A stretch of 64,000 nt of DNA. Origin: Blepharisma stoltei. Taxonomy: Eukaryota; Ciliophora; Heterotrichea; Heterotrichida; Blepharismidae. Positions 20,434-31,366 of the stretch are shown piece by piece. The position numbers and the translations under genes are program-made. The notes below the pieces were generated by a model, which was not told where the DNA came from, did no database searches, and saw nothing but the letters and a program-made list of their open reading frames with translations. Position 1 is the stretch's first letter. Every line of letters begins with the position of its first letter. The DNA lies in assembly GCA_914767885.1 (NCBI GenBank), contig CAJZBQ010000035.1, positions 62,001 through 126,000 on the forward strand, read 5' to 3'.

Positions 20434-22696
20434 ATGGCAAAGAGCCTCTTAGCCTTGATTTTTCTCTTAATCCTCTCCCAAATTATAAGATAAATTTTTT
20501 TTTATAAAATTCAAAAATAAGAAATTAATAACACAGGAGTTAGCTTTTGCTTATTCTATTGAGCCAGCTGGTAAAGCGATAATCGTTAATTATAATATAA
20601 GATAAGTCCACTGTCAGTACCTGAAAGCACTTATTCTATTCCATAAAGCTCCACCTCTTACTCATCAGTCTGCAAACGGCCTTATATTGCGATCCAAGCC
20701 AGCATTTGGTTTTATCAAATAGGGATTTTACGGCCCAAAACATCGGGCAATTCATGGTGATATGTTTAACTTCCATAGAAAAATTTAAAAGGTCGATTTT
20801 CAAGGTCAGCTGAAGGCAAAATGGAGATTCAAAGCTCAGGACTCAGGCATTACGCTAGGCAAGTGTCAAAATTCTCAATGAGTGTCATCTAGCGTGGCTA
20901 GGAGAATTTTTAAACTCCAAGCCTTCATGAGGAAAAACCTACACGGATTTATATGATCTGATCAGCGTCTCACTCCGTCTTTACATAAAGTCGGATACAC
21001 AAATCAATTCAAGGCTCCCTTCCTAAGGCCCTATTATAAGATCTAAGATTTAAGATCTCCTCGATGCCATTTTAATGTATATCCCCATCTAGTAAAGCAA
21101 AGCTTGAAAAGCTCCGTGCCCTGTCTTCAGCATCCCAAGGCATGATTCGTTTAAATACAACAGGCTATTACCATTATATCGTAGACTCTCCACGTCCTTA
21201 TATCGTAGTTGTCTACTTCACAGCAGATGTCACCAAATTCAAGTGCTTACAATGTGAACAAATCCATGGACTGCTCGACCAAGTTATTTATTCGTACAAA
21301 ACAGCTGGAGCCGAGTCCAACTCTGACGACCCTACTCAATTGCCTGTATTTTTCGCAGAAATTGAATATTTAACAGAAACAGGTAACCAATAAAAATTCC
21401 TAAAGGTAAATTACCATATATTATTTTAATAAAATTAGCCTATTATTTATCTTTTAATGATTTTTTTAAAAAACCAACAGAAACCCAAGAAATTTTTCAA
21501 AAACACGAATTTATGTCAGCCCCAAATCTCTTCGTCAGCAAGCCAAAAAATATTCTCAACAATGGGAAAACCTTCACAGTCAAGAGAGAAGATATGTGGG
21601 AATTTAATATGGGAAGTGACGCCCACGCTTACAAATTATTAGAATTTATTAACTTAACTTACAGACAGACTCTCGCCCAATTTTTAAGCAATCACCGAGG
21701 ATCTCCGATACGGGAGATTCAACCGCTTTGCGACCGTGTCTTCCTTCAGGGATGGCAGTGTCTTCTCCTTACCTTTTGGTTTCAGTGTTGAGTGGATAGT
21801 CTTCGGATTTGTGCGGCCTTGCTTGAGGTTGTTTGATGGGGAACCGCAAAAATCCCAAAAATAGAATTCTGGTCGACTCTCGGCAAAAAGGGAAAACACT
21901 TATCCCAGAGCGTAACTCCTGGTTTCATGCTGGTGAAGTCCCTGATTGGTCTATGGGTTGCATGCAGATTTGTCTACGCAAACCCTTCGCCTTGAGGTAA
22001 ATCTATCCTTGAAAGTGGTCTTTAGTTAGGCTCTTATACGTCAAGAAATACTCTGTCCATTTCTGGTAAAACCTTACAGGATATAATTAAATATGTACTC
22101 GAAGGAGTAGGTGTAGCCGACCGCGAAGGGCTGAGATTCATATTCAATTATTTAAATTTATTAACAACAGGTCAGGCAGAAATATCCAAATGCAGACCCC
22201 AGTGCTGCAGTCTTTGATGATGTTTATTTATATGGTCGCTATATTTTTGTTTATTGCTACATTGGTCTATAAGCTGAAAGACTTGCTATTAGTGCCTTAT
22301 ATGTGGCTTTTCGGCAGCATTTTGGTGTATTTCGTGTGCATTTCAGGTGTTGTGTATGATATTATTCACGGAGTCCCAATGGTGGGGTCAGGCCAAAAAG
22401 GAGTTCCAGAGCTTATTCATTCAGGCCAGAGAAGCCAATATGGCGCTGAAGGATTTTTAATGGGATTTTTAATCACGATAGGAGGGCTAGGAGTTGTGGC
22501 ACTTGGAGCATTAAGTAAGCTTCCTCCTTATAGAATTAGACTGTTTGGGTTCGCAATTTTACTGGCTGTTATATATTCTGCCTATACAATAGTCTCAGTT
22601 TACAGAATTAAAGCTAGATGGTATGGGCCAGGATTTTACCCACCAGATTATTATACAAGAGGACCATTAATGAGAGACCAAGGGTACAGCTTTTAG
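20434..22696 (+). CDS. OST3: Oligosaccharyltransferase subunit OST3/OST6 (TUSC3-like)
   Basis: ER membrane subunit of the N-glycosylation complex; its lumenal thioredoxin-like domain holds acceptor proteins. The gene starts with a signal peptide (AKSLLALIFLLILSQI) that is separated from the rest by a 594-bp IES. The thioredoxin domain follows (KLEKLRALSSAS, YIVVVYFTADVTKFKCLQCEQIHG) with a C-x2-C motif, then four hydrophobic helices and the family-typical VGSGQKGVPELIHSGQRSQYGAEGFLMG. Three insertions must be removed, giving 350 residues, close to animal TUSC3 and MAGT1 (about 335-350). Intact only after editing. Confidence 0.93.
20488..21081. other. IES, 594 bp, in OST3
   Basis: TATA at 20484-20487 and 21078-21081. 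Excision joins the signal peptide ILSQII to SPSSKAKLEKL. The left 100 bp are AT-rich and the remaining part is GC-rich like the SINE-like elements, so an older nested element is likely. Confidence 0.75.
21381..21484. other. 104-bp insert with a 9-bp direct repeat lacking TA, in OST3
   Basis: Flanked by aacagaaac (21372-21380, 21476-21484). There is no TA within the repeat. Excision joins EYLTET to QEIFQKHEF; retained, the frame ends at TAA within four codons. Confidence 0.82.
21654..22154 (-). mobile_element. SINE-like element family G, copy 2, in OST3
   Basis: 501 bp between perfect 11-bp repeats aatttattaac (21643-21653, 22155-22165). The tail ttaactta is at left. The body aligns with copies 1 and 3. 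Removal joins LLEFIN to NRSGRNIQM. Confidence 0.9.
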
Positions 22697-22726
22697 TTAA
22701 TCTAATCTCATCAAATAAAATAAACA

Positions 22727-23726
22727 TTAATTATAGGGTGTTTCGATGAAAATTGAAGCTGCTGAAGGGTTGAGGTTAAAAGTCCATAATTTGTCTTCTT
22801 TGTGGTAGTCTGGACTTGGAGGGCTATTTTTAACTGGGGATGGCAAATCTGTCAGTTTATTTTTGAAAATTGCTTTTTGTTTTTGTATGTACTTAGTCTC
22901 TTGAGTTTCTAATAAAACATTTTGTAAAAAAATTACATAGGCCTTGGACCTTTTTGTGATACAGTAAACTTATTTTACTGGTCACAATCAGTCTGATTGC
23001 ATCTAGTAGGCCAATTCCTGGTGCATGAAATGCCTATTACATTTTCTTTTTAAAAAAAAATTATTTTCCTTCTGTAAGGTTAGTAAATTCTATAAATAAT
23101 TCATCGTCTTTGTTTGATAATCTTCTCTTTTGTAACAGAGGTGTCTCAAGCTTTTGTTTTTTAGGGCTTTTAAAGCTCCGAACCATCTGGACTTCTTCGA
23201 AATCAGAGCTTTTATTTTTTCTTTTCATATGGTAGCTTGTTTTTACTCTTTCGTAAGGAATTTTATTTTCTGTTTCATATAATGATATTTTTTGGAAATT
23301 ATTGTAATATTTGTATCGAGCTTTTTCTTTTTTTCTTGGGCTTTCGATGAATTCTTTAACAATATCGCACCTTGGGAGTTTTAATATAGCCTGGTTATCA
23401 TTATTTTTTATTGTTTCTTTTGAATCAGTTTCTCAGCTTGGGCACGGGATCTTCAATAAATGCGAAATTTTAGGTTTTTTATAAAATTTTGTCGGGTCAT
23501 AAGGAGATTTTACTCTCTCTTTTGATTTTGTGTGGAGATGTTTAGATTTCCCTGAAATTATAGCTGTCTCCATCATTTTTGCTTTAATTTTCTCTTTAGA
23601 ACGCACAATAAAGGTCAAATTTTGGTTAAAATTATCTTCAAATTGGTCATTTGCGTGAAGATTCTCACTAGAAGTATATGTATTCATATTTATAATGGCT
23701 ATTAAATCATTTTTAATAAATTTCAT
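22727..23726 (-). CDS. Basic protein, function unknown
   Basis: 287 residues after one IES. It is Lys/Ser-rich throughout (KSKERVKSPYDPTKFYKKPKISHLL, ESPRKKEKARYKYYNNF, SPKKQKLETPLLQKRR) and ends TFNLNPSAASIFIETPYN. One Trp is TGA. No domain was recognised; the composition suggests a disordered, possibly nucleic-acid- or microtubule-binding protein. The first ATG (23726) leaves only 18 nt to the upstream stop; the second Met (MNTYTSSEN, 23687) may be the real start. Its tail-to-tail neighbour is OST3, gap 30 nt. Confidence 0.55.
22928..23063. other. IES, 136 bp
   Basis: TA at 22926-22927 and 23062-23063. Excision joins TNLTEGK to YKNVLLETQ and makes the coding length a multiple of three. The interior contains two short palindromes (cagtaaa/tttactg and caatcagtctgattg). 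Confidence 0.68.
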
Positions 23727-23744
23727 TTAATAATTGAATTAATT

Positions 23745-24725
23745 TTAGTCCTTTACTCTAGGTTGATAAAAAAGCAGATTTTTCAGCAGCATATTAATCA
23801 ACCCTTGGCCCTGTTGTGAGCCTATCTTAGCAGCATCCTGCGCAATCTTCGAAAGCTGGTTTTTTTCTCCTCCATGCATTGCCCATGGTCCTCTTCCCCC
23901 TCTGCCTTGTCTTTCAAACCTTTCTAATTTTTCTGATAAATCCGCAATAGCTGAATTCGCGTAATCTTTATTTTTAAGCAATGTGGACGAACTTAAGGTC
24001 TGTGTCCAGTATTTATTCCACAAAAGATCCAAAATATTTGTATCCATTGATGACTTAAAAATCGTATGTTCTAAGGTATAATAATGCTTATAATGAACGC
24101 CAAAATCTTCGATTTTATTTAGCGGAATATGCTGGTATTCTGACTCTTCAGCTTCAGGGGGGTGATAATTGTCAGTAAAAGTCCTGAAGCAGCCAATTTC
24201 GACCTTTCCGGAAGAAATTGTTCTGATTGGGTCTATTACAATAGCAAGATAAGGATCTTCAGCTTGCTGGTGGAGTTTTTGGGTATTTACGTCAATTCCT
24301 GATAGCCAGCAGCCGTAGCCTGGGTGGCTGTGATACCAGCCACAGGTGCCTTCAGTTTTGCCTACACTTTCTCCCATAGTAACATGATTAACCATATATT
24401 CATTAGCGCTTGCCCCTGCATTTACTCTGGTTTCGGTTCCTTCGACTGGTAGCCCAAATGCGTCTAATACAATGAATTCTCTGCCAATAACTTTACCTTG
24501 CATTAAGCCCATGACTTCAATATTCCCTCCTGAGACTGCATGCATGACCATCTTGATTAGGGCTACAGCAGAAATACGGACTTTTGTGAAATAGCGCTCA
24601 TCAGAAGTCCAAGGGTGCTGGTCGAGTAAACGGTCGTTGGCGTCTTCGTCGAAACGGTAGACGTTGACTTCTTCAGCTGAAAGCATAACTGAGTTCCAAA
24701 TCCTGTTGCTTGTCGAACTATCCAT
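23745..24725 (-). CDS. CSN5: COP9 signalosome subunit 5 (JAMM deneddylase)
   Basis: Zinc metalloisopeptidase that removes NEDD8 from cullins, the catalytic subunit of the COP9 signalosome. The JAMM site is complete: an upstream Glu in [10 protein letters not shown], then [18 protein letters not shown], which supplies the two His and the Asp. [10 protein letters not shown] rather than the proteasomal RPN11 version (SSVDINTQ) identifies CSN5. The family-specific [11 protein letters not shown] and FRTFTDNY follow. At 326 residues it is full length and has no IES or intron, one of the few clean genes here. It lies 18 nt upstream of the next minus-strand gene. Confidence 0.96.
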   Translation of the reverse strand: MDSSTSNRIWNSVMLSAEEVNVYRFDEDANDRLLDQHPWTSDERYFTKVRISAVALIKMVMHAVSGGNIEVMGLMQGKVIGREFIVLDAFGLPVEGTETRVNAGASANEYMVNHVTMGESVGKTEGTCGWYHSHPGYGCWLSGIDVNTQKLHQQAEDPYLAIVIDPIRTISSGKVEIGCFRTFTDNYHPPEAEESEYQHIPLNKIEDFGVHYKHYYTLEHTIFKSSMDTNILDLLWNKYWTQTLSSSTLLKNKDYANSAIADLSEKLERFERQGRGGRGPWAMHGGEKNQLSKIAQDAAKIGSQQGQGLINMLLKNLLFYQPRVKD

Positions 24726-24803
24726 TTGGGTTTAAATATTATTAAAAAATAAAAAATAATTAAAAAATATTTTTTTTTTAAAAAAAAAATAACTCTCCAT
24801 TTA

Positions 24804-26108
24804 TTAAGAAATTAAATTTAGCTTTTTATCTTTGCTTTCTGGAGCTTGTTTGGCTTCAATTCTAACTACAGGCTCAGCTATCAAAATATTGAATATTGAT
24901 AAAGAATTTGAACAAACCCCACAGATTGCTACGAAAATATGGCTCATCCCTTTCGTCCATGGAAAATTTAGAGCTTTTGCAAGCATGAGGAATCTTAATA
25001 TTGTAACAATAATATCGATTTTTTTAAATCTCAGTTCACGTCTGCAATCAATTAAATTTTCAACTAATTTCTGATATTTTTCATCTTTCTCGTGAATCAT
25101 CCATACATTAATTAAAGTTTTTAAAGTGTCTAACGCTGCACTCCACTAAAAGGACAGAGTCAAAATGGTGACGTCATAAGCATTTCTATTCCAAAAGGCC
25201 GGTATCTCAAATAAACGGCCTGCCACCTTGGCCAATGCTTCTCATCCAGCGCAATGCCATCAATCAGCTCCTGAGCTTGTTCCGCCTAAAGGGTCATCTC
25301 CTCAGATGTGCTGAGAGGTAAAACTTTGAGCCTCTTGGTTGCACTGTGAGCAGCAGTTCCTCTGGTTATCCCAAAGTTAAGCTGCTGTTGCTGTGCAGAA
25401 GTTCTCGAGAAGGAGCCTAAATAAAAATTTATGAGGGAGAGAAAATTAGTAGAGCTAATTTCTCTCTAACTGAATGCCATTTATTTATCCTTTCTCATGA
25501 ATCACTTTTGTCGAATTTTCTTGAAGGATATCAGTCGCTGCCTTAATATGTTTATTAGTTCTTATTGCTGTAATAAAATCAATGGTAAATTGTAGTATGC
25601 ACCTTGCTATGCAAGAAATGTCTTTAGTGTCTTTTCATCTAATATTGGCTGTAGATATGAATTTGCTTATAATTCCAATATCAGCGAGCCAAACTAGGTT
25701 GTCTAGAATATAATAAACAGTGCTAGCAAAATGTGCCAGAATTCTCAAAATTTTTACAAAATCAAGCGTCCGGTTTGTAGTCCAAATTTTTTCAATTACG
25801 TTGAGCTCGTCAAAAAACATAAGGACTCTCATCAATTTTCGCCCATTTTTCATAGATTTTTCGATTTCGTGGAAATTTTTGACTTTTATTGGTCATTCTT
25901 GGATTTTGTTTGCCTTTAAGTAGTCAAACATAGTGAGTTTATAAAGCTCAGAGGAGTATTGGGCTAGGGCTAGTAGTTTTTCTTTCCCTTTTGTGGTTCT
26001 CATTACATGGCTTATTGAATTAGAAGTGATAGATACAAAAAGGCCAGCAGGGGAAACTGCTGTATTAATAAACTTAGGGATATCTTGTAAAGTGCTGCTT
26101 CTTTTCAT
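24804..26108 (-). CDS. PEX11: Peroxin-11 family protein
   Basis: Peroxisomal membrane-elongation protein. After a family A element is removed the frame gives 299 residues. Recognisable PEX11 pieces in order are TTKGKEKLLALAQYSSELY, a basic linker with KNGRKLMRVLMFFDE, RILAHFASTVYYILDNLVWLADIGII (the conserved LDN...WL...G block) and a C-terminal hydrophobic segment GMSHIFVAICGVCSNSLSIFNI. Two Trp are TGA. The ATG at 26108 was used because the preceding frame opens only with TTG. Confidence 0.85.
25100..25489 (-). mobile_element. SINE-like element family A, copy 3, in PEX11
   Basis: 390 bp between 15-bp repeats with one mismatch, ctttctcgtgaatca (25085-25099) and ctttctcatgaatca (25490-25504). 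There is no TA in the repeat. Same hairpin and gccatttattta end as copies 1 and 2. Removal joins TKVIHEK to DEKYQKL. Confidence 0.92.
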
Positions 26109-26297
26109 GTCTATCAACGGTAATTAATTATTCCAATGATAAGTTTATTGATATCGCACAAATATGTCTTTTCTTATTTGTTGCTTATAAATCACAGTAA
26201 TATTTGTCTAGAAAAGGGTGAAATTAATAGGGGAATTTTAAAAATAACGGATAAACTTATTGTAAGATTTTTGATAGGAAATTAAATAGAAATCATA

Positions 26298-26770
26298 ACT
26301 CCCTACCCCACTTTAAAAATTCTGCTCCGACTTAAAGGGAGGTTAATTTTTTTTAAATAAAAAAATAAATTGGCACGATACTTTAATATTTAATTAATTT
26401 TTATGAAGAATAAAATAATAAATTATCTATTCAGAGTAAAAACTGTTTAAATAGAATTCTAATTGCATTTTTTCTATTAATTTATGCTAAAGCTATTATT
26501 AATTATTTTTTTAAAAATATAAATTGACACAATAATTTGAATTTTAATTTATTTTTAATCAACTGAGTGTGAAAATTGTTTTAAATAGCTTCTATTTGCA
26601 TTTTGTCTATTAATTAGGTCAAAATTAATTTTATAAGTTTTTTTAATATATTTTTGTTTAAATTTTCCCATTGAAAAACAAAACTTTGTTACAATTTAAA
26701 GGGATTAAAGTACTCAAAAAATGCAAATTTTACCGATGCTTTGTTCAAATTTAAAAGGGAGGAGCAAGTA
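26298..26770. mobile_element. C-rich MITE family 2, intergenic copy, about 473 bp
   Basis: TA at 26296-26297 and 26769-26770. The left end is ctccctaccccactttaaa and the right end ttaaaagggaggagca. Internal gacttaaagggaggttaat matches the inner junction seen in other copies. This fills most of the 26109-26810 gap between PEX11 and the next gene. Confidence 0.6.
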
Positions 26771-26810
26771 AAATAAATCTAAATTATGGGATTAATTATT
26801 CAAATACAAA

Positions 26811-27644
26811 TTATGGATAATTTAGGTTTCTGGGGTAATTAGCCTGCAGAGTCTTGGCTTTGCAGATGGGCTTATTTGGATTATATTTGGAAACGCAAGG
26901 CAAATCAGCTAACGTATGCATGATTGGCTGTTTGTTTAGGTCTTCTCCTAAAAGACTATGATTTCTTCTGTAGTCTTTTATATTTTTCGCAATTTTCTTT
27001 CATTTTTCTTGCTTTTTTTTCTTTTTCTCAGCTAAAGACAGTTCAATACTTTTTTGACCGGAAGGCTTAGACAAATTTAAATCGGTTTTTGTAAAATCAT
27101 TATGGTTTTGATGTTTCACCGATTTTAATCTATCATAAATAAGTTTGCTAAACTTATTTAAATTTTCTTGTTTAATTCAATTTAAATTGTTTATGCTTCC
27201 ATCGTCCTCTTCTGCATCAAAATCATATAAATTTTCCCAAATAACAGTACTGAAATTTGTCCTTTTTTTAAAAATGTGATGATTTGGGCTGTTCATAAAA
27301 TTTATATCTAGAGCTGTATCATTTGAAAAATATCTATTATGATTGCCTTTAAAGCAAGATTTTATATATGATGAGCAGTCTCCAGACTTAAGGTTTTTCA
27401 AAGAATCAAAATTTTTTGGAAATTTCGGTTTTCAATGAACTCTTATGGATGATTTTTTGTGGAATGTTTCTTTCCTTTGCATATGCCGTAATAGTTTTAA
27501 ATCTTTTAAAGGGTGCATATTATTCAAATTTTGTGCCTTTTCCACCATCTGCAAATGCTTTTTATCATTTATTTTCGCTTTTTCTCTATCAAGCTTCCCT
27601 TTTTCCTCACTTTCCCACTGCTTAAAAACTGGATTTTCTGACAT
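26811..27644 (-). CDS. Charged helical protein, function unknown
   Basis: 277 residues in one frame with three TGA-encoded Trp. It begins SENPVFKQWESEEKGKLDREKAKINDKKHLQ, is Lys/Asn-rich with predicted helices (SLAEKKKKKQEKWKKIAKNIKDYRRN) and ends ANYPRNLNYP. No domain was recognised. It starts 31 nt after the stop of the coiled-coil gene on the same strand, and both proteins look cytoskeletal in composition; that is a guess only. Confidence 0.55.
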
Positions 27645-27675
27645 AAATTTTTTTCTTAAATTAATCTTTATTAAC

Positions 27676-28974
27676 TTAATTATTTTGCTGGGCGTCTTTC
27701 TCGTCATGACTTTCAATAGTCAGTCTTAAAGCTGCAGTTGATGGCCTATTCAATTGTGCTCTTGGTGTAAACAGAACTTTAGAAGAAGCAGTGTTTTCCG
27801 TCTTATAAAGCCCAGAGCCTGTTGTATGTTTCCCATAAAATCTATTTTTTTGCAGCTTGTGGGCGTTTTTCTGTTCAGCTTTCAGGTTTTGGTATCTTTT
27901 TAGTAAACTTTCCATTTCAGCTGCACGCAGTTTTTTAAGCTCATCAAAGCCTTTGCCAGCTTTTAATTTAAATGCTTCTAGCTCGTGTTCGTGCCTTTTG
28001 CTAAGAGTTGACAAGGCTAAAGAAATTTGGGTGTCTCTGTCCTTTCCCCAGTCTTTTTTTTCGTTTTCTTCAAGGTCAATCATTTGTTGTTGGATTGCAT
28101 GGGCTTCGACGTATTCTTTGTTTCTTACAAGGGTATCTTGGATTCTTTTAAGGTTTAAATATTCTGAGGAGTGCTTACTCCCCCCCTTCCGTGAGTGAAC
28201 AAAAAATTTTGTTCACTCACGGAGGGGGGTTAATTTTTTTGTTTTAAAAATTTATATATAAATTTTTTATAAAAATTTTTATATATAAAATTTTATAAAA
28301 ATTTTTTTTCTAAATTTAAAAAAATCTAATTCGCAAAAATTGGAAAGCAAATATTAATTCAATTTGCAAAATTTTATGTTTTAAAAAGCAATTCGTTTAA
28401 AATTAAACAGAATTAGCTCTAGATTTTACTATACTAATTATCATTTATATATCAAATTAAAAAATTTTTTCTATTAAAAAAATTTTTGTTCACTCACGGA
28501 GGGTGGGTTTTTAGGCAAAAAATAGGGATTTTTCTAATGGTTTTTGTTCACTCACGGAGGGGGGGAGTTAGGAATTATTGGAATTGACTCTTCAAGGCTT
28601 TTCTTCGTGGTTTCGAACTCATTTTCTTGTTTTCCCTTCATCTGCTGCTCCATTTCTTTGCAGTTTTCTTTATAAGTATTCATACGGTTATCCCAGTCAT
28701 CATTGAATGCTTTGAATTCTTCTTCAAAAGTGGTTTCTAAATCAGCGGCTTCTTTGGCTTGTCTTTCTGAAAGCTCGTCTTCACGCCTCTGTTTTTGTTC
28801 AGCTTTGAAATGGAGGATTCTTTGATGGACTTTTTCAGCTTCCAGAAACTCTCCTGATTTCTCATAGGTGCTTCTTTGGGCTTCTAATTGTTTTCTATAT
28901 AAGTTTTACATTATTTCGTCAGTTTCGTCTGAAGATCCTAATCCAAGTGGTGGAACTAAGCTATCGCTCTCCAT
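27676..28974 (-). CDS. Long coiled-coil protein
   Basis: 296 residues after removing a 15-nt intron and a 393-bp MITE. From about residue 20 to 230 it is almost entirely charged helix (EKSGEFLEAEKVHQRILHF, SERQAKEAADLETTFEEEFKAFNDDWDNRMNTYKENCKEMEQ, HEHELEAFKLKAGKGFDELKKLRAAEMESLLKRYQNLKAEQKN), a coiled coil with KSGE/EFLEAE motifs. The C-terminal 60 residues are polar (RFYGKHTTGSGLYKTENTASSKVLFTP). It resembles ciliary or basal-body coiled-coil proteins in general; no family is assigned. Confidence 0.72.
28178..28570. mobile_element. IES, 393 bp, C-rich MITE family 1 copy
   Basis: TTA at 28175-28177 and 28568-28570. The left terminus is a hairpin of ccgtgagtgaac and gttcactcacgg with an 8-nt loop; the right terminus has two direct copies of ttcactcacggaggg about 56 bp apart. 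Excision joins EESIPIIP to KHSSEYLN. Confidence 0.9.
28895..28909 (-). other. 15-nt intron in coiled-coil gene
   Basis: Minus strand GTAAAACTTATATAG. Removal joins ETDEI to IKQLEAQRS; read through it gives TAA. Confidence 0.9.
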
Positions 28975-29178
28975 TAATTTTATTACTTTAAGCCATTATT
29001 TAATTTAAATATTAAACACTGATAAAGATTTTTGGTGTCTTTGAAGAGAAAATTGATAAAGAATGATATTTATATTGAAAAATAGAGCTGAAATATAAAA
29101 AAGAATATAAATTTAGATGGGTTTACTGACAAGAATATTTAGATACGATTAAATTATAAACAAAATACGATAATTAAA

Positions 29179-29748
29179 TTATTCAAATTTAATCTTGCCT
29201 TGCAAGTTAATATACTGATCTACAGCATACTTTAACGTGTAGCACGGCTTTAATTGAGATTTCAATAATTTTTGTCGTGTTAAGGGGCAGTAGTCATGAC
29301 CATCAAGCCACTGCTCAATGTATTCTTTTTGGAAGCAGTGCCCATATGGAGTTATCACTGGGTTTGTCATTAATTCATGAGAAATAGGACATATAGAAAT
29401 TTCCCATAGATGGCGCTGTTTGCCCTTGATTTGCCCATGAGAAAAATATTTTGGTTTGACCAAACCACATGGTACTGGTCGAACCAAAAAATTTCTCCAG
29501 TGGGCAAATCAAGGGCAAACAGCGCCATCTATGGGAAATTTCTATAGCAAAGCTTCCATCCCTTCAGCCTCATTCTCAGTTTCAGGGTTATGTCCTCTTT
29601 TAGTTGAAACTTTAGCTTCTTTTCCTTTCAGCTTTCTTTTCAATCATTTTGCAAACTGACTCAGCCTTGCTTTTATATTCTCTTCATTTGCAGCAACAGC
29701 AGCTAAAAGCACCCCGGTTATAGCAATTTTTATGAAAAACACAGCCAT
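29179..29748 (-). CDS. U-box E3 ubiquitin ligase with N-terminal hydrophobic segment
   Basis: 138 residues after removing a palindromic IES. Residues 1-19 (AVFFIKIAITGVLLAAVAA) look like a signal anchor, followed by a basic linker. The C-terminal half is a U-box: LLCPISHELMTNPVITPYGHCFQKEYIEQWLDGHDYCPLTRQKL, with the usual CPI start, GHxF loop and P-x-T/S-R end, then the conserved KPCYTLKYAVDQYI helix. It probably ubiquitinates membrane-proximal substrates. Without IES removal the U-box starts from an unrelated repeat sequence. It is small for a U-box protein. Confidence 0.85.
29394..29546. mobile_element. IES, 153-bp palindrome, in U-box gene
   Basis: Arms of about 65 bp are near-perfect inverted repeats (gggaaatttct and agaaatttccc at the outer ends, tttgcccttgatttgccca inside). 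TA at 29392-29393 and 29545-29546. Excision joins MEALL to CPISHELM. Confidence 0.92.
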
Positions 29749-30039
29749 TTTAATATAAATTCGGGATTAAACAAGCAAATTTTTGAATAAAAAATGTTAA
29801 AATAGCTTAACCCTCAGGCTTTTAATACAAAATTTTCAATTTATATGAATGAAATTTATTTATTATTGGGAAAATTCCCAATTTTTATTTTTACATTTAA
29901 AATTTTGAAATTTTTTATATAAAATGCTTGATTTATATAAAAGCAGAAAATTTCAAATGATAAAGCAAAATATTTAATCAAGTAAATTGTCTAGCCAAAG
30001 AGAAAATTAATATTAATAAAATATTATAATAAATTTACA

Positions 30040-31335
30040 ATGCAAAAGGTCAGAGATGTCATTGAAAAGTGGAAAAATATTGATGATGCAGTTGAAGAAT
30101 TCAAGAAAGGCTGGGCAAAAAGCCTGCCAAGAGTTTTGGATGGCTTCAAGGAAATATTGGACCAAGCCGAAGCCAAATGAAATTCCCCGATTGTGGATGA
30201 AAAAGTTTTCTTTACTTATGCTGAAAGAAATGGACACATTTTAAAAGAAATCATAAGAAATATTGACGAAGGCTCATTATCCTTACTACCCCCTTGGCCA
30301 TCAAGTAAGATATTTTTGCTCGCTAAGGAAGGGTGCAAATTTTTTAAAAAAAAAATTGTATATAGTTTTGTATTTTTAAAATAAAATATAGGAAGAATCT
30401 CAAAAAATTAATAAAATTGTCCCATCATATCATTAATTATATGCCAAATTATTATTATTTCTAAAAAAAAAAATTATTTTTAAAAATGAGGTCCTAATTT
30501 TTCAAAATAGGGGGTTTTCTAAAGGCTATTTTGCTAACCCAAGAGGGAATTAGAAATTTCACCACTACAAGAATCCTTCGAAAAAATCCTGAATTGTGAA
30601 TGAAATGCTGATTTTAGCCTCAATAAAAAGCAGTTCTCCGATCTAAAATCATTTGTGATAAAGCAGCTTTCAGAAGGATTAAAACAACTAATTAAAATTC
30701 TCGGTACAAGTTCTTCGCATCCCCAAATTTTGGCCATGACTTCAAGGCTGCTAACCACCTCAGGATTTTCTGAACAAAATAATAAGCTATTAAAAGAGCT
30801 ATTAAAAGCTACAGGAAACATTGCAACTGATTTAAGTTTTTCATACATAGACACTCACGAATTATGCGAAAAAATTATTGAAGATCTTAACAGACTTACT
30901 TCTTCAGATGACGTTGTCCTTGGTAACGCAAAATCTTTAAGGTTAAAAAAGCCAGGAAATGCAGCCCAACATAGAAGGAAAAAAATTATGATGAGAAAAT
31001 CAATCTCATTTAAGCTTTCTCAAGTAAATGAGGCTCAGCAAGCATCTACCACAAATATCGCTTCAATTATTTCTACCTTAAACCTATTTTCACAGTATTT
31101 CTTGTCAAACCCTATCCAAGCTTTGCCTCTGGAAAACCTATTCTTGGTGCAAGTCCCAAAAATCCCATACGAGCTTGTCCCTTCATACATAAAATCATTA
31201 ACTCTTTTCTCTCTACACACAAATAAAGGCAAAAAACGAGTTGTGGCGCTTCTTTCTTCTCTGCTCAAAAATACAGAATTGCGTGCGACCTGCAGATTTT
31301 ACCTTTATATCATTAATAACCAATTAGGACACTAA
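30040..31335 (+). CDS. Helical protein of unknown function
   Basis: 342 residues after one IES. It is almost wholly alpha-helical in composition (QKVRDVIEKWKNIDDAVEEFKKG, FSDLKSFVIKQLSEGLKQLIKILG, IASIISTLNLFSQYFLSN, LKSLTLFSLHTNKGKK). Two Trp are TGA. The organisation recalls helical-bundle tethering or scaffold proteins, but no motif is decisive. It is followed 31 nt later by the RBR ligase gene in the same direction. Confidence 0.6.
30286..30552. other. IES, 267 bp
   Basis: TA at 30284-30285 and 30551-30552. Inverted ends tactacccccttgg and, reversed, taattccctcttgg. Excision joins DEGSLSL to EISPLQESF. Confidence 0.82.
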
Positions 31336-31366
31336 TTATTTCCTTATAATAATCAGAATTGAATAG

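Noticed and set aside
23745..24725. First read as proteasome subunit RPN11
   Set aside because: The active-site loop [10 protein letters not shown] and [11 protein letters not shown] are CSN5-specific.
28178..28570. Considered as a CRISPR-like array because of repeated gttcactcacgg blocks
   Set aside because: Repeats are inverted or terminal, with no regular spacers, and the same unit recurs as a dispersed MITE.
30534..30854. 106-codon minus-strand frame
   Set aside because: Antisense to the 30040-31335 gene.
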